Assembly: GCA_021234155.1 (NCBI GenBank)
Contig: JAJEKV010000524.1
Coordinates: forward strand, 64,001 to 128,000
Length of the DNA stretch: 64,000 bases
Reading direction: 5' to 3'
Source: Isoetes taiwanensis
Taxonomy: Eukaryota > Streptophyta > Lycopodiopsida > Isoetales > Isoetaceae
A model generated the notes under the pieces. The model made no database searches, was not told the DNA's origin, and was given only the letters and a program-made list of their open reading frames with translations. Both the position numbers and the translations under genes were made by a program. Positions 41,998 through 54,091 of this stretch are shown one piece after another (positions within the stretch are counted from its first letter, which is position 1; each line of letters opens with the position of its first letter).

Positions 41998-44449
41998 TGT
42001 TGCCTTTTTGGGCAACATGGACCATCATGATACCTAGAGTTTCAAGATTGGAAGATACTTGTCGAGTTTGGAAGACTTGTGGTTTCTTTTGAGGTTTCAT
42101 CTTAAGTTACTTTCCTATTACTCATATGGTAGAGTTAGTGTTATTTTGATCTGCTAGAGTTTGGAAGAAATTGGCTCAAGTTTGGAAGACCCTTGGGATC
42201 TTGGTTGTATAGCCTAATTCTTTCCTTTGAGGAAATTTTCTAGTTACATTCTTATTTCTTGAAGACCGGGCAAAGGATATAGCAAGCTATACAGGAGTTA
42301 TAAGCATGTTGCTCATATTCACTCATATGGAGCTAAATGGAGTTGCACCAATGGTTTGGAAGTCACACCTATGAAGATGTCACTTTAAAGGTGAATTTTG
42401 CTCTTGTTTAGGCCTTGAAGATTGGAAGACCTTTTTAGAAGTTTGGAAGACCCTAGGGCCTTGAGCAAAGTTATGAGGTATGATTTGAGCTTTGGAGATA
42501 AGATCATGTGCTCTGAGGGGTTTCCATCCTTTATCCATTTCATCCATTCCATATCCACTTTCCTTTCATCTTTTTATACCCCATTTCCACCTTGTCATGC
42601 CTTCTTTCATTACTTCACTACCTATATTTTTATTGGCCTCACCTCCACTTGTGAATTGCTCTCAAGAGATCATGAAAAACTTCAAGAACAAGGAGGCTTG
42701 AATTTTACTTTCATCTTATTTCCCTAAATCCTGCCATAGCCTTTTTTTTCCTATCTTTTCACCCTCTTCCTATGATTTTTTCACCATTCCCAAGGTTGAA
42801 AACTCATTGACCATGGTCAAAATGGGCAAAATTTCAAGTATCTCAATTTGACTTGAAAACACTCTAGATTTGGAGCTTGGCAAAAAATAGCTATGTTGGC
42901 CTTTCCAAAATTCAAAAAAGACCTTGGAAAATTCCTCAAATATTATTTCTTGGGATGCGTGCAAAAAAAAAAAAAAAAAATAGCAAAAAAAACCTATTCT
43001 AGCCTATCTACCCTATTTTTCTATTTTCCACCTCGGCCTAAATTCCACCTCGGCCCCCATTGGTCCACGTGGCGTGGCGGGGCCCTCGAACAGTGGCACA
43101 ACCCTTCTGCGTGGCGCGCCAAATTCAACATCTTGACATTTCGGATTATTCAATTTATATCCTTATCTTCGGAATCATTCGGGCTGTGGGATATATCGAG
43201 CTTTGAAAAAAACCCTAAACTTACGCACACCTTAAATCGGCAAATTAGGTGCCCAAATCGATTGAATCAGCCCTTTTGCTCTCGAAATCATCTCACGAAC
43301 CTTTTTAGAGACCTCACGGAACCCCTGTGGCACTTGATTCAAAGGGAATTTGCTCAAATTAAGCCTAAAATCACTCAGCAGAAATTTGGTTTTGGGAGGG
43401 GCGATTTTTATCCAAGAATGGACATCATTTTCTTCACCCCTCGGAGATATATACCTACGTGATCGGGGCTTTCTATATCTTTGATATTTTATTGATCTGT
43501 TCTACTCCAAATTCAGCTAATCTGTTCGAGATTGAAGATTGTTGTATTTTGATCGAAGACAGAATTTGTGTTGTGACCTACGACACCAAAACTTCTCTTG
43601 CGCAATTCAAAATTCCTTATTACTTTCTCTTCGGACAATTTCTAGATTATGAGGAAGCTTACTATGCTTTGGGAGTTACTCTCAAGCATTATTTTGGATA
43701 TTTTCTCACGAGATTTACGAACTCTGTGATATTTTATGATCTTAATGCATATTCTTTGCACGGAAAAATAGTGTTGCCATCTTCTCAAGTTATAAATCTG
43801 TTAATGCTGTCTAGACCAATAGAAATCAGATATTTTAAGTTGAATCCCGGCTAAATAGTTGTGTCCCGACCTTAAATAGGATTGAGTATTGTTTATATGC
43901 AAAGAAAACAAAGAAAAATAGTTTTTTCATATCATCACAAAGCTGTGCAATGTGAATTCAAAAGACTTTAGTACGTCTCGATAAATATCATAGTGTTTGC
44001 TTGTCAAGAAAACCCTATGCGTGATTTAGAGTTCATTCGAGGTCATTTGCACAAATTCCAACTCAAAATTCATCACCAAACTCCATTTGCAAATTTTGGC
44101 TCTGTTTTGGCATTGACCAATTTTTGGTGAACTTTGACATTGATTTTCTTGGTCTTCCCCTATCCAAATCGAGGCGGACTTTCATCAGTAGTTCCCTCTA
44201 CTTGTCTATAACTCATACCAAAAACCAAAACTCAAAAATCTTAAAGGGTGTGATTTGCAAGATTGATTTTTTGTTCGACGATTTTTTACGCCGGGGGATT
44301 TGTAGTGATTTTGACAAAACCGGCATTTGAAATTGAGTTCTTTTTGCTTTATATGATTAAGGATTGATCACCCTAAGTGATCTGGAGGTCTGACAGGTTT
44401 GTTTACACTTCCTTTGAGGTTAGGCTAAAATTCAGGTTTTAGGCTAACA
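41998..44449 (+). repeat. 5' LTR of element D
   Basis: Starts TGTTGCCTTTTTGGGCAACA, itself a small hairpin, and ends TTAGGCTAACA. Near-identical to 51640-54091. The first 600 bp are rich in the motif AGTTTGGAAGA. Open frames inside (42893-43462, 43459-43854) are broken in the partner LTR and are not called as genes. Promoter elements are not obvious. Confidence 0.92.
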
Positions 44450-44559
44450 TTTTGGAGGTCCCTAGAGATCTTTACACGGAAATTGAACTCAAATGGGGCC
44501 AAAGAAGCATCTTTGAGCACTCTGAACCACTGAGGAGACAAATCAACCAAATTAGTAGG

Positions 44560-45640
44560 AGTAAGCATGAGAGTGGCTACCCGGATCTATAACCAATGCC
44601 ACAAACACTCCCAATGTGCCTATTCCTCCACAAGCTCCTCTCTATCGGTCTACCAATGTTACAAATATTTCTACCTTGCCCTCGTCTTCACAAGTTCAAA
44701 ATCTTTTTGAGCCAACTCCTCCACCAGCCCCTTATCATTTTGAGCTAAGCGTACTGTTTCTCCTCCTTATTATGATTCTTCCATGAATGCCAACCATTTT
44801 TTGAAGAATTTTGAAGAATACTATGAGGAGCATGGGAGAAAAAAAAAGGCTCAGATTTTACTGGAGTTCACCAAGTGCATGAAGGGTGATGAGGCCGGTC
44901 TTGGTTGGATTTTGAGCTCTCCATTGGTACTAAGTGGGATGAATTGGAACAAAAGTTTCTATCAAGGTTTGGTAAGACTACTTCGCCTCGGGATCTTGTT
45001 TTTGAACTCAATTCTTTCTCTATTAGACTGGTGAAAGTGTGAAGCGGTATGTGGAAAGATTTAACTCTTATTTGCTAGTTTGTAGCAGGAACCAAGTCTC
45101 TCACCCAACTTTGCATTTGGTTTGCTTCTTTTATCAAAGGTTTGATGCCCGGACCAGGATTTATAGGAAATTGCTAAAACTTGAGGAGATTTGGTGAACT
45201 AGATTCTATTCATAAAGCATTTGTAAAATTTTGTGGATTTAGTAGAATTGCTAAGCTATTTGCACGATGAAGAAATCCGAGACCCATTCTATCCTTCTCA
45301 TCATGATTACGAGCATGAGCTACACTATACTAATCTTTGTTCACTGTATATGCGGTTCGGAAAGAAAAGAAAAAGCCAAAAGTTGAGAATTAAACCCTCG
45401 GGTTTTGGAGATGAAATCTGAGATAAGTAAAAAATATCTGAAGCTCTTTTAGAGGTGACTAAACAACTCATGGAGTTGAAAAATGGAAATGGTACTTCTT
45501 CTTCTAGCTCTGCCTCACACGATTGTACAAAGCTGGTGGTAAGCCTTTTCATAGGGCTGAGAATTGTTATGCTAGGCCTTGTCCTAAATGCAATGAGGAA
45601 AGGCCATTTTGGTAGAAAGAATGTCACAATCATTTCCTTT
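44560..45640 (+). pseudogene. gag: Gag of element D
   Basis: Pro/Ser/Asn-rich start (PIPPQAPLYRSTNV, FEPTPPPAPYHFE), then the gag core in shifting frames (HFLKNFEEYYEEHGRK; TKWDELEQKFLSRFGKTT-like near 44930; LNSFSIRL). A Cys-rich end FHRAENCYARPCPKCNEERP near 45560 is a partial zinc knuckle. It would form the particle. No uninterrupted frame longer than 83 codons remains. Confidence 0.65.
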
Positions 45641-46129
45641 TGTAAAGAGGTAGGTCATGATGGCGAGGTTACTGCTGTGTCAAGAATTACTTTGCAAGAC
45701 AAGAAAAGGATAAGCGAGGTGTCAAATGTTAGTTTTATTGAGACTTGTGCGGGGGACAAGAGGAGCAAGATGTTATGGTTGTGCGGAACCGTGCGGGCCT
45801 TATGGAGGTAACCCTGGGTTCTATTCCACCAACTACACCCCATAAGGTAACATTTCAACCCAGATCCCAGTATAGCCCCTCCTCTGTCCAAAGGTATAAG
45901 CGAGGAAGGATTGAACTTGATGAATTTGAATTGCTCATGAAAAACTCCAAAGTTCTTGTAGACTTATTAACTTTCTGTTTGAGAATTGCACCATCTTATA
46001 GGGAAAAGCTTATCAAGAGCACTCAAAATGTTGAAGAAAGCATTTGCGAGAGACTTGTCACAATATTTACGAAGCCCTACGAACAAGCCCGAAGATCAGG
46101 TGCTTTTACTTGTAATGCCACCATAGGTA

Positions 46130-46490
46130 CTTTCCATCACGGATAAGGTTTTGCTAGATGGAGGTTCCTCTCTAAATGTCATGCCTTACCATGTCATGAA
46201 AGCATTGGATCTCAAGGTAGAAGACAATACTTCTATTGTTCTAAAATCTTTTTCCAATGCTAAGGTAGTGCCAAAGGGAATTGTGAGGAATGTGTGCATT
46301 ATCTGGGAGGTATTATTGTGCTAGCTACATTTGTGGTTGTTGATTTTGAGAATGTTCATCATTCTAACATTTATGATTTATTATTGGGAAGAAGATGGAT
46401 GAAAGCAGTAGATGCTAGGCGATATAGTGCGAAGGCATGCACTATTTCAAATGGAGCAACCTCCATTAAATTGGTAAACAAAGACTGATC
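46130..46490 (+). pseudogene. Protease of element D
   Basis: VLLDGGSSLNVMPYHVMKAL (46148-46207), with DGG in place of DTG/DSG as is usual in Tat and Athila proteases, then a frame change and YDLLLGRRWMKAVDA (about 46372), the family's conserved C-terminal motif. A retropepsin would process the polyprotein. Confidence 0.75.
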
Positions 46491-46589
46491 CCTCTGCTAA
46501 TATTAGGTTCATAGGTGTGGATATTTTGCGGGAAGAGGAGCGAGGAATTTATAGTTTAGGTGCGGATGTTGGTATAAAGAAGAAGTGGT

Positions 46590-47035
46590 CAACTTTGCTC
46601 ATCTTTGAATCTTACGATGCGGAAGGAAATAAGGCCTACCTTTGGTTTGATGGAGGTATGTCCAAAAAAAATTAGGAATTGCTTCTTACGCTGCTATTCT
46701 AAAGGATACAAATTTAAAACTAATGACCAAAATAGGGAGAATTCATCCTAATATTTCCTCTAATGCAGTGAGAATATAGAGCCCTCATTCTTGAGGCCCT
46801 CTGGGAAGCAAAATTCATGAATATTTCCTATATTATTATTTATGGAGACTCAATTTGGTTTCGGGTGATTTTTGGGAGAATACCAAACAAAGCATCATGA
46901 GATGGAGGATTTGAACACTCAAGCTCGAGATTTGTTAACTTTTTTTGATCATTGGGAGATTCATCATATTCCAAGATCTAAAAACTTTGAGACTGATTTA
47001 TTGTCTTGGGGAAACATTATTGGAGCACTTATGCG
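46590..47035 (+). pseudogene. Archaeal-type RNase H of element D, upstream of RT
   Basis: Reads AYLWFDGGMSKKN (catalytic Asp of strand 1), then in shifted frames ALILEALWEAKFMNIS (the Glu region), IIIYGDSIWF (catalytic Asp), GEYQTKHHEMEDLNTQARDL and HWEIHHIPRSKNFETDLLS (HIPR..N..AD). This order and the GEYQ.KH and HIPR motifs are those of archaeal-type (RnhA/HI-like) RNase H seen as a second RNase H in plant Tat elements. It lies between protease and RT, before a separate gypsy RNase H at 48150-48640. Role: removal of RNA primers or template. Confidence 0.7.
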
Positions 47036-47159
47036 AAGGAGCTATCAAGAAGACTTCTTAGATGAAGGCGAGCTTTCTCAACTTCATCCTATCTTAACTA
47101 TAAACTTAGCCCAAGAAGAATCATACAAGGAGCTTAAAGTGAATAAAGAAGGTGTGCCT

Positions 47160-48150
47160 AGGACTTTGCAAATGGGAGACCTATATGAAGAGGATAGCGG
47201 AGGTAAAATGGTTGAGTTGTTTGAGGATTGGGTGGATGTTTTTGCTTGGGAATATTCAGAACTAAAGGGGATTGATAAAAATATTTGTGAGTTTGAAATA
47301 AAAGTTAGAAGATGCTAAACACTGTTATCGCGAGAAATTGAGGAGAATTAATTCTTCACTCTTGGATCTTATCAAACAAGAGTTGTCTAAAATCTGAGTC
47401 GAAGTGCGATAATGCCTATTGTGAATCCTTCACGGGTTTCATGCATTGTCCAGTTTTAAAAAAAATGGTTCTTTGAGGATTTGTGTAGATTATAGAGATC
47501 TTAATAAGGCTACCATTAAAGATTGTTATCCCTTGCCTTTTTAGAAGAAATCCTTTATCATTAGCTGGTAAATCCATGTACTCATTTTTGGATGGTTTCT
47601 CACGGGTTCAATCGGATAAGCATTAAACAAGAAGATCAGCCCAAGACATCTTTTATCACCCCATGGGGAACTTTTGCAATGAAAAGGATGCCTTTTGGTT
47701 TAATGAATGCCCTGCTACATTTCAAAGGGCCATGGACCTTGTCTTTGCAAGCATGACTCGGAAACAGTTTAGAGTCTTCACGGATGATTTATGCCTAGAT
47801 ACTTGAAGGAAATGACCATGTTTGAGCTAACAAGAATATTTATATTGTCTTGAGACAAAAGCTGGAGTTAATCTAAATCCAAAGAAGTGCATCTTTTTTA
47901 TCATCTAGAGGCCAAGCTGTTAGGCCATGAAGTTTTACCTGAGGGGTCTTCAAGTAGGCTGAGGAAAAAATCATTGCCTTAAAAAGCTTCGGACCCCCAA
48001 GACACTTAGAGATGTTAAAGAATTTATGGGGATGACTTCTTTTTGAGAATTTATGTGCCTAATTTCTCTCACCATGTTAGTCCTATTTCCAAATTAACGA
48101 GTGGGCCATGTTAGTAAAAAGAAAATAAATACAAAGCTATTGTTTGGGTG
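47160..48150 (+). pseudogene. Reverse transcriptase of element D
   Basis: Linker MVELFEDWVDVFAWEYSELK leads into [22 protein letters not shown] (47465-47525), QPKTSFITPWGTFAMKRMPF (about 47640-47700), TFQRAMDLVF (about 47720), FTDDL catalytic box (about 47780), KCIFF and GHEVLPEG. The catalytic YVDD-type box reads FTDD. Frameshifts occur about every 100 bases. Confidence 0.75.
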
Positions 48151-48640
48151 ATGAATGTGAGAAGGCTTTTGTGCGGATTATAGAAGCTATTTGCCATGCC
48201 ACTTTCGATTGAAAACCCCGGATCTCTCGCGCCATTCACAATTTATTCTTGTTACTAAAAGAGCATGTTGGGATTGCTATTTTGCGGGGAAAAGCACCCC
48301 ATTGCTTTTTGCAAGTAAACAATGGTCTCAAAGCGAGGAGAGGTATCCTAAGATAGAGAGAGTCTTTGCTTTGCTCTTATTTTTTTTTTTAATAGAAAGG
48401 CAAGGACATCTTCTACAAAAATCCCAAACTCTTGTTTATATCGCGTGAGAATCCCATGCCTTTTTTTGTATGGTAGAAATTGGAAAAACCCAAGCTTCAT
48501 AGGTGGGCTTGTAGGCTCCAGTCTTATGATCTAAAGGTTAAGGTCATCCATGTGGTGAATAATCCAGAGTTTGTATTTACCTGCTTTGCCTATTTTGAGC
48601 ATGAAGAAGTTGTCGGGGAAGAAGGAGAGATGGCTAATCT
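48150..48640 (+). pseudogene. Gypsy RNase H of element D
   Basis: PLLFASKQWSQSEERYPKIE (about 48298), VFALLLFF, LLQKSQTLVYI and KPKLHRWACRLQSYDLKVKV (about 48484) match the Ty3/gypsy RNase H and connection pattern (FASRQL..AE..Y...E; RW...LQ.YDF.V). The DALSR end is lost. Confidence 0.65.
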
Positions 48641-48769
48641 TGTGGCAAATGAACAAGATCTTTCGGATAAAGCGAGGCTCAAGGTTGGCGACAATCTATT
48701 AGAAAATTCCTCAAATATCAAGAGATACCTCTGAATTTTCTAAAAGTCAAGCTTACAAGTTTAAGGCTG

Positions 48770-49960
48770 AAATGTTTAACTTACACTTTGATTGGAGATA
48801 TTTTGTGCAAAGGTAAGCAGGGGATGGTGTTCTTTTAAGGTGTGTTGATGAAGAGGAGGCTGCCTTAGTGCTTCTTGCGAGAATCATAAAGGTGTTTGTG
48901 GTGGTCATTTTGCAGCGGATACAAGCGCAAAAAAATATTAAGGTGCAGTTATTTACGGCCTCATTTATTTAGAGATTGCTATGATGTCATTAAAACTTGC
49001 CATCAATGCGGATCTTTGGTAAGAAAATTTTGCATCCCCCCTCTTCTTTGGGATTGTGTCCCCGGGCCCATTTCAAGTTTGGGGGCTAGATTATGTTGGC
49101 CCTATAAATCCCCCATCTTACGCTCGGCATGAATACATTGTTGTGGCCCACGATTTATTTACCAAATGGTCGAAGCGGCACCCTTGAGAAAAGCAAATGC
49201 ATATATACTTGCTAGGTTTTGCATGAAAATATTTGTTCTAGGTTTGGAATCCCTTTCAAAATTTTGGTGATAGAGGCTCTACTTTTATTAATGAGGTTAT
49301 TCAAATTCTTGTCTCAAGTCTCAAAATCGGACATGTGAAAAGCTTCGACCTATTATCCTCAAGGAAATGGTCAAGCTGAGTCTACTAACAAAGTGCTTAA
49401 GGAATTTTTGCGGTAAAAGCGGTTTGCCAAAACCAAAAGATTGGCATTTGAAATTATATGATGCCCTTTGGGCTCATAGAATCCTTTGCTAAAGCTGCCA
49501 CTAATGCTTCTCCCTTAGGTTTGGTTTATGGTGTTGCAGTTATTCTGTTGAGTTGGAGATTCCCTCTTTGAGAATGGCACTCAAGTTGGATCACGGAGTT
49601 CTTGAAGCATTACAACACGGTATGAAGTTTTGCTAAAATTGGATGAGGATAGATTTGATGCGAGAAAACTTCAATCTACTTAAGAAGGCTAGGTCGGCGT
49701 GACTTTTAAAGCGACTCACAAGCTCGGGATAGATTGGCTCCATTGGAACTTCGTGCTCAAATGGGATGTTGCAAATGAAGGTAAGCTATCTAAATTTGAA
49801 AATCCTTGGGAAGGCCCTTACAGATTGTAAAAGAATTTGGTTGTTCATCCTATTGGCTTAAGGATCTCAAAAGCGAGGGTTTGGAATTACCAAATCCTAC
49901 AAATATCCGACATTTGAAAAGATATTGGCCTCAACATGCATGTTTAGGCCTTTTTGCTCC
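48770..49960 (+). pseudogene. Integrase of element D
   Basis: HKGVCGGHFAADTSAKKILR and LRPHLFRDCYDVIKTCHQCG form the HHCC zinc finger (48880-49020). The core follows with YYPQGNGQAESTNKVLKEFL (about 49350) around the catalytic Glu, and a C-terminal block FENPWEGPYRL (about 49795) to NIRHLKRYWP. No chromodomain follows, as expected for Tat. Frames change repeatedly. Confidence 0.72.
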
Positions 49961-50244
49961 TATATGAATACTTATTTTAACTTAGAGTAGGTTAATTGTT
50001 GTTGAAAATTGAAGATTTAAAACTCTTTTGATTGGTTCATTCATTTCCCTTTTAGGCTTAATTTTGTAGATTCTTGTTGATTGGATTTGCTAAGTTGTTT
50101 TGGTTAGTTGTATTCAAGGTTCTTAATACTTGTACCATCAAGACCATTTTTCCTTTGAGGTGAGCTAATTGTGTGTTCTGTTTTGAAGCGAAATATTTTT
50201 TCAAGACCGGACAATTTCAAAAAAGCAAGAGAATTTCTATTCGT

Positions 50245-50245
<1 letters not shown>

Positions 50246-50276
<31 letters not shown>
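50246..50276 (+). repeat. Poly(A) tract, 31 bp
   Basis: A pure A run between pol and the antisense ORF of element D. The length may be approximate. Confidence 0.8.
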
Positions 50277-50279
<3 letters not shown>

Positions 50280-50280
50280 G

Positions 50281-51056
50281 TACACAAATTCTGAGATGAT
50301 CGAGATCCTCTCATAGGAAGCCAATGCTATCGGTATTCCCTGAAGGGATAGTAGGAATCTTGTGCGAAGGAGAGCCATCTGCAAAGCATCAAAGAGACCA
50401 TTATATCTCGGTAAAAAAATTGTTCATGGTACCAAAAACATCTTGATCTTCCTCGGAGATTCTCTTTCGGGGAGTTTGAAATGCATCTCTTTTATCATGA
50501 GAAGCATCAAGGAACCATAGCTATCTGCTAGCATCTGTGGGAGTAGTATAGCGCCTATACTGTCAAATTGAGCATCGTCGACTCATGATGATGCTTACAC
50601 AAAAAAAGTAGTGCATATGTAGCATCCGAATGCATTCCCTTGAAAAATTCTGGCCCCTGAGCCTTTGTGTGTTCGATACACATGCGGTCTTTGCTAGTTT
50701 CTCTTGATAAGTCTTTTGCCCAAGGAAACACTCCATGGCAAGGTGATCATGGTTCATGTTTTTGTAGAGTTCCTTTTTGGTCGGGGTAGTTTTGGTCAAC
50801 ATTTGTGCCTTCCCATATACTTTGCCTCGAAATGCATACCTGTGAGTAAATTTCCACGAGGAAGAGGTTCTTCATTAATTAAAACATTGTCCCATTTACG
50901 CATCGTATGCAATTCTTGCCAGTGCGATTACACCATAAGGAATAGGTACTCTGTAATTTGGATCAAGCTCGGGGAAGCACTCCTAAATTGCTTTCGGATC
51001 ATTTTGTTACATTGTCCCGGATAGGTGTATGGTAAGAAAAGGAGCCATGATCGGCA
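50281..51056 (-). pseudogene. Antisense ORF between pol and 3' LTR of element D
   Basis: On the minus strand, from ATG 51048 (MAPFLTIHLSGTM) downward, one frame stays protein-like across few stops: ECFPELDPNYRVPIPYGVIA, WKFTHRYAFRGKVYGKAQML, KTTPTKKELYKNMNHDHLAM, ECFLGQKTYQEKLAKTACVS, and lower down RRYTTPTDASR and DAFQTPRKRISEEDQDVFG. Antisense extra ORFs in this position are known from some plant Tat (Retand-type) elements; their function is unknown. About five stops or shifts occur in roughly 250 codons. No domain is recognised. Confidence 0.42.
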
Positions 51057-51639
51057 AAGGGAGGTCGAGTTTTACGAACCGCGAAGCGGAGGAGGAGCAA
51101 ATTAGGGTTCGAGCTCGATGGTTTGAATTTTTTGGTTTGAAGGTTTGAATTTTTAGTTTGAAATACATTCAATGGTTGTATGAGCCAAATTTCTTGAATA
51201 GTAGAAGTTTAGTTAAATAGGGTAGAGATTTGCTATGCTTTAACAATTTTGAGTGTTGTCATTTCGGGTCCATTTGCTCATTACTCTTATTTGTCTTAAG
51301 TTGGCCTCTTTCCATCTAGCCCTTGCTTCCATATGAAATTTTAAGAGTGCTAATCCTACATTGTTACTCATCCCTTTATTTGGCACTCATGCTAATTTGA
51401 TTATCATTGTCATATGGGTTCATCCACTTCTTCTCCATATTCACTGTCTTGAGTTGTCCTACCCTCCATTTGATCTTATTTTCTTATCACTCTCTCCATT
51501 ACCTTATACTCGCCTCATATTTCCCACAACTGTGAGTAATTCTATTCCCTCCACCACTTGTTGATATTTTGAAGACCTTGAGGTTAGCATTTCTTTCCTT
51601 TGAGGTGGGGGACCAGCCTCATTCTTTCCTTTGAGGAGA
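51057..51639 (+). other. 3' untranslated region of element D
   Basis: No gene is supported. Purine-rich candidates for the polypurine tract are TGAGGTGGGGGA (51601-51612) and TTTGAGGAGA just before the 3' LTR. Confidence 0.4.
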
Positions 51640-54091
51640 TGTTGCCCCTTTTTGGGCAACATGGACCATCATGATACCTAGAGTTTCAAGATTGGAAGAT
51701 ACTTGTCGAGTTTGGAAGACTTGTGGTTTCTTTTGAGGTTTCATCTTAAGTTACTTTCCTATTACTCATATGGTAAGAGTTAGTGTTATTTTGATCCTGC
51801 TAGAGTTTGGAAGAAATTGGCTCAAGTTTGGAAGACCCTTGGGATCTTGGTTGTATAGCCTAATTCTTTCCTTTGAGGAAATTTTCTAGTTACATTCTTA
51901 TTTCTTGAAGACCAGGGCAAAGGATATAGCAAGCTATACAAGGAGTTATAAGCATGTTGCTCATATTCACTCATATGGAGCTAAATGGAGTTGCACCAAT
52001 GGTTTGGAAGTCACACCTATGAAGATGTCACTTTAAAGGTGAATTTTGCTCTTGTTTAGGCCTTGAAGATTGGAAGACCTTTTTAGAAGTTTGGAAGACC
52101 CTAGGGCCTTGAGCAAAGTTATGAGGTATGATTTGAGCTTTGGAGATAAGATCATGTGCTCTGGGGGTTTCCATCCTTTATCCATTTCATCCATTCCATA
52201 TCCACTTTCCTTTCATCTTTTTATACCCCATTTCCACCTTGTCATGCCTTCTTTCATTACTTCACTACCTATATTTTTATTGGCCTCACCTCCACTTGTG
52301 AATTGCTCTCAAGAGATCATGAAAAACTTCAAGAACAAGGAGGCTTGAATTTTACTTTCATCTTATTTCCCTAAATCCTGCCATAGCCTTTTTTTTTTTC
52401 CTATCTTTTCACCCTCTTCCTATGATTTTTTTCACCATTCCCAAGGTTGAAAACTCATTGACCATGGTCAAAATGGGCAAAATTTCAAGTATCTCAATTT
52501 GACTTGAAAAACACTCTAGATTTGGAGCTTGGCAAAAAATAGCTATGTTGGCCTTTCCAAAATTCAAAAAGACCTTGGAAAATTCCTCAAATATTATTTC
52601 TTGGGATCGTGCAAAAAAAAAAAAAAAAATAATAAAAAAAAAAACCTATTCTAGCCTATCTACCCTATTTTTCTATTTTCCACCTCAGCCCTAAATTCCA
52701 CCTCGCCCCCCCATTGGTCCACGTGGCGGCGGAGGGGCCTCGAACACGCAGTGGCACAACCCTTACTGCGTGGCACGCAAATTCAACATCTTGACTCGGA
52801 TTATTCAATTTATATCCTTATCTTCCAGAATCATTGGGGCTGTGGGATATATCGAGCTTTGAAAAAAAAACCCTAAACTTGAGCACGCTTCATCGGCAAA
52901 TTCGTGCCCAAATCGATTGAATCCGCCCTTTTGCTCGAAATCATCTCACGAACCTTTTAGAGACCTCACGGAACCCCCGTGGCACTTGATTCAAGGGAAT
53001 TTGCTCAAATTAAGCCTAAAATCACTCAACAGAATTTTGGTTTTGGGGGGGGCGATTTTATCCAAGAATGGACATCATTTTCTTCACCCCCTCGGAGATA
53101 TACCTCTACGTGATCTGGGCGCTTTCTATATCTTTGATATTTTATTGATCTGTTCTACTCCAAATTCAGCTAATCTGTTGAGATTGAAGATTGGTATATT
53201 TTGATCGAAGACCGGCGTGTTGTGACCTACGACACCAAAACTTCTCTTGCAATTCAAAATTCCTTATTACTTTCTCTTCGGACAATTTCTAGATTATCGA
53301 GAAGCTTACTATGCTTTGGGAGTTACTCTCAAGCATTATTTTGGATATTTTCTCACGAGATTTCTGAACTCTGTGATATTTTATGATCTTAATGCATATT
53401 CTTTGCACGGAAAAATAGTGTTGCCATCTTCTCAAGTTATAAATCATTAATGCTGTCTAGACCAATAGAAATCAGATATTTTAAGTTGAATCCAGCTAAA
53501 TAGTTGTGTCCCGGCCTTAAATAGGATTGAGTATTGTTTATATGCAAAGAAAACAAAGAAAAATAGTTTTTTTTCATATCATCACAAACTGTGATGAATT
53601 CAAAGACTTTGGTCCGTCTCAATAAATATCATAGTGTTTGCTTGTCAAGAAAACCCTATGCACGTGATTTAGAGTTCATTCTGAGGTCATTTGCACAAAT
53701 TCCAACTCAAAATTCATCACCAAACTCCATTTGCAAATTTTGGCTCTGTTTTGGCATTGACCAATTTTTTGGTGAAACTTTGACATTGATTTTCTTGGTC
53801 TTCCCCTATCCAAATCGGGAGCGGACTTTCATCATGTAGTTCCCTCTACTTGTCTATAACTCATACCAAAACCAAAACTCAAAAAATCTTAAAGGTGTGA
53901 TTTGCAAGATTGATTTTTGTTCGGCTTTTTTTACGCCGGGGATGTAGTGATTTTGACAAAACCAAACATTTGAAATTGAGTTCTTTTGCTTTATATGATT
54001 AAGGATTGATCACCCTAAGTGATCTGGAGGTCTGACCGGTTTGTTTACACTTCCTTTGAGGTTAGGCTAAAATTCGGGTTTTAGGCTAACA
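51640..54091 (+). repeat. 3' LTR of element D
   Basis: Starts TGTTGCCCCTTTTTGGGCAA and ends TTAGGCTAACA. It has the same length as the 5' copy (2452 bp). Differences are mostly one-base indels and CAG-to-C(C)GG type changes. Confidence 0.92.

Larger units (their letters stand above)
41998..54091 (+). mobile_element. Element D: Tat-like Ty3/gypsy element inserted in gag of C
   Basis: Two 2452-bp LTRs (41998-44449 and 51640-54091) bound 7.2 kb with gag, protease, an archaeal-type RNase H, RT, gypsy RNase H, integrase and a decayed antisense ORF. DGGSSLNVMP and LLLGRRWM in the protease and the second RNase H point to the plant Tat lineage. There is no chromodomain. Pol is full of frameshifts. 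No clear 5-bp target duplication is seen (GCAAT left, ATGAA right). Confidence 0.88.

Noticed and set aside
42893-43854. ORFs of 189 and 131 codons inside the 5' LTR of element D
   Set aside because: The matching region of the 3' LTR (52560-53450) is broken by indels, and LTRs of this lineage do not code; treated as chance frames.
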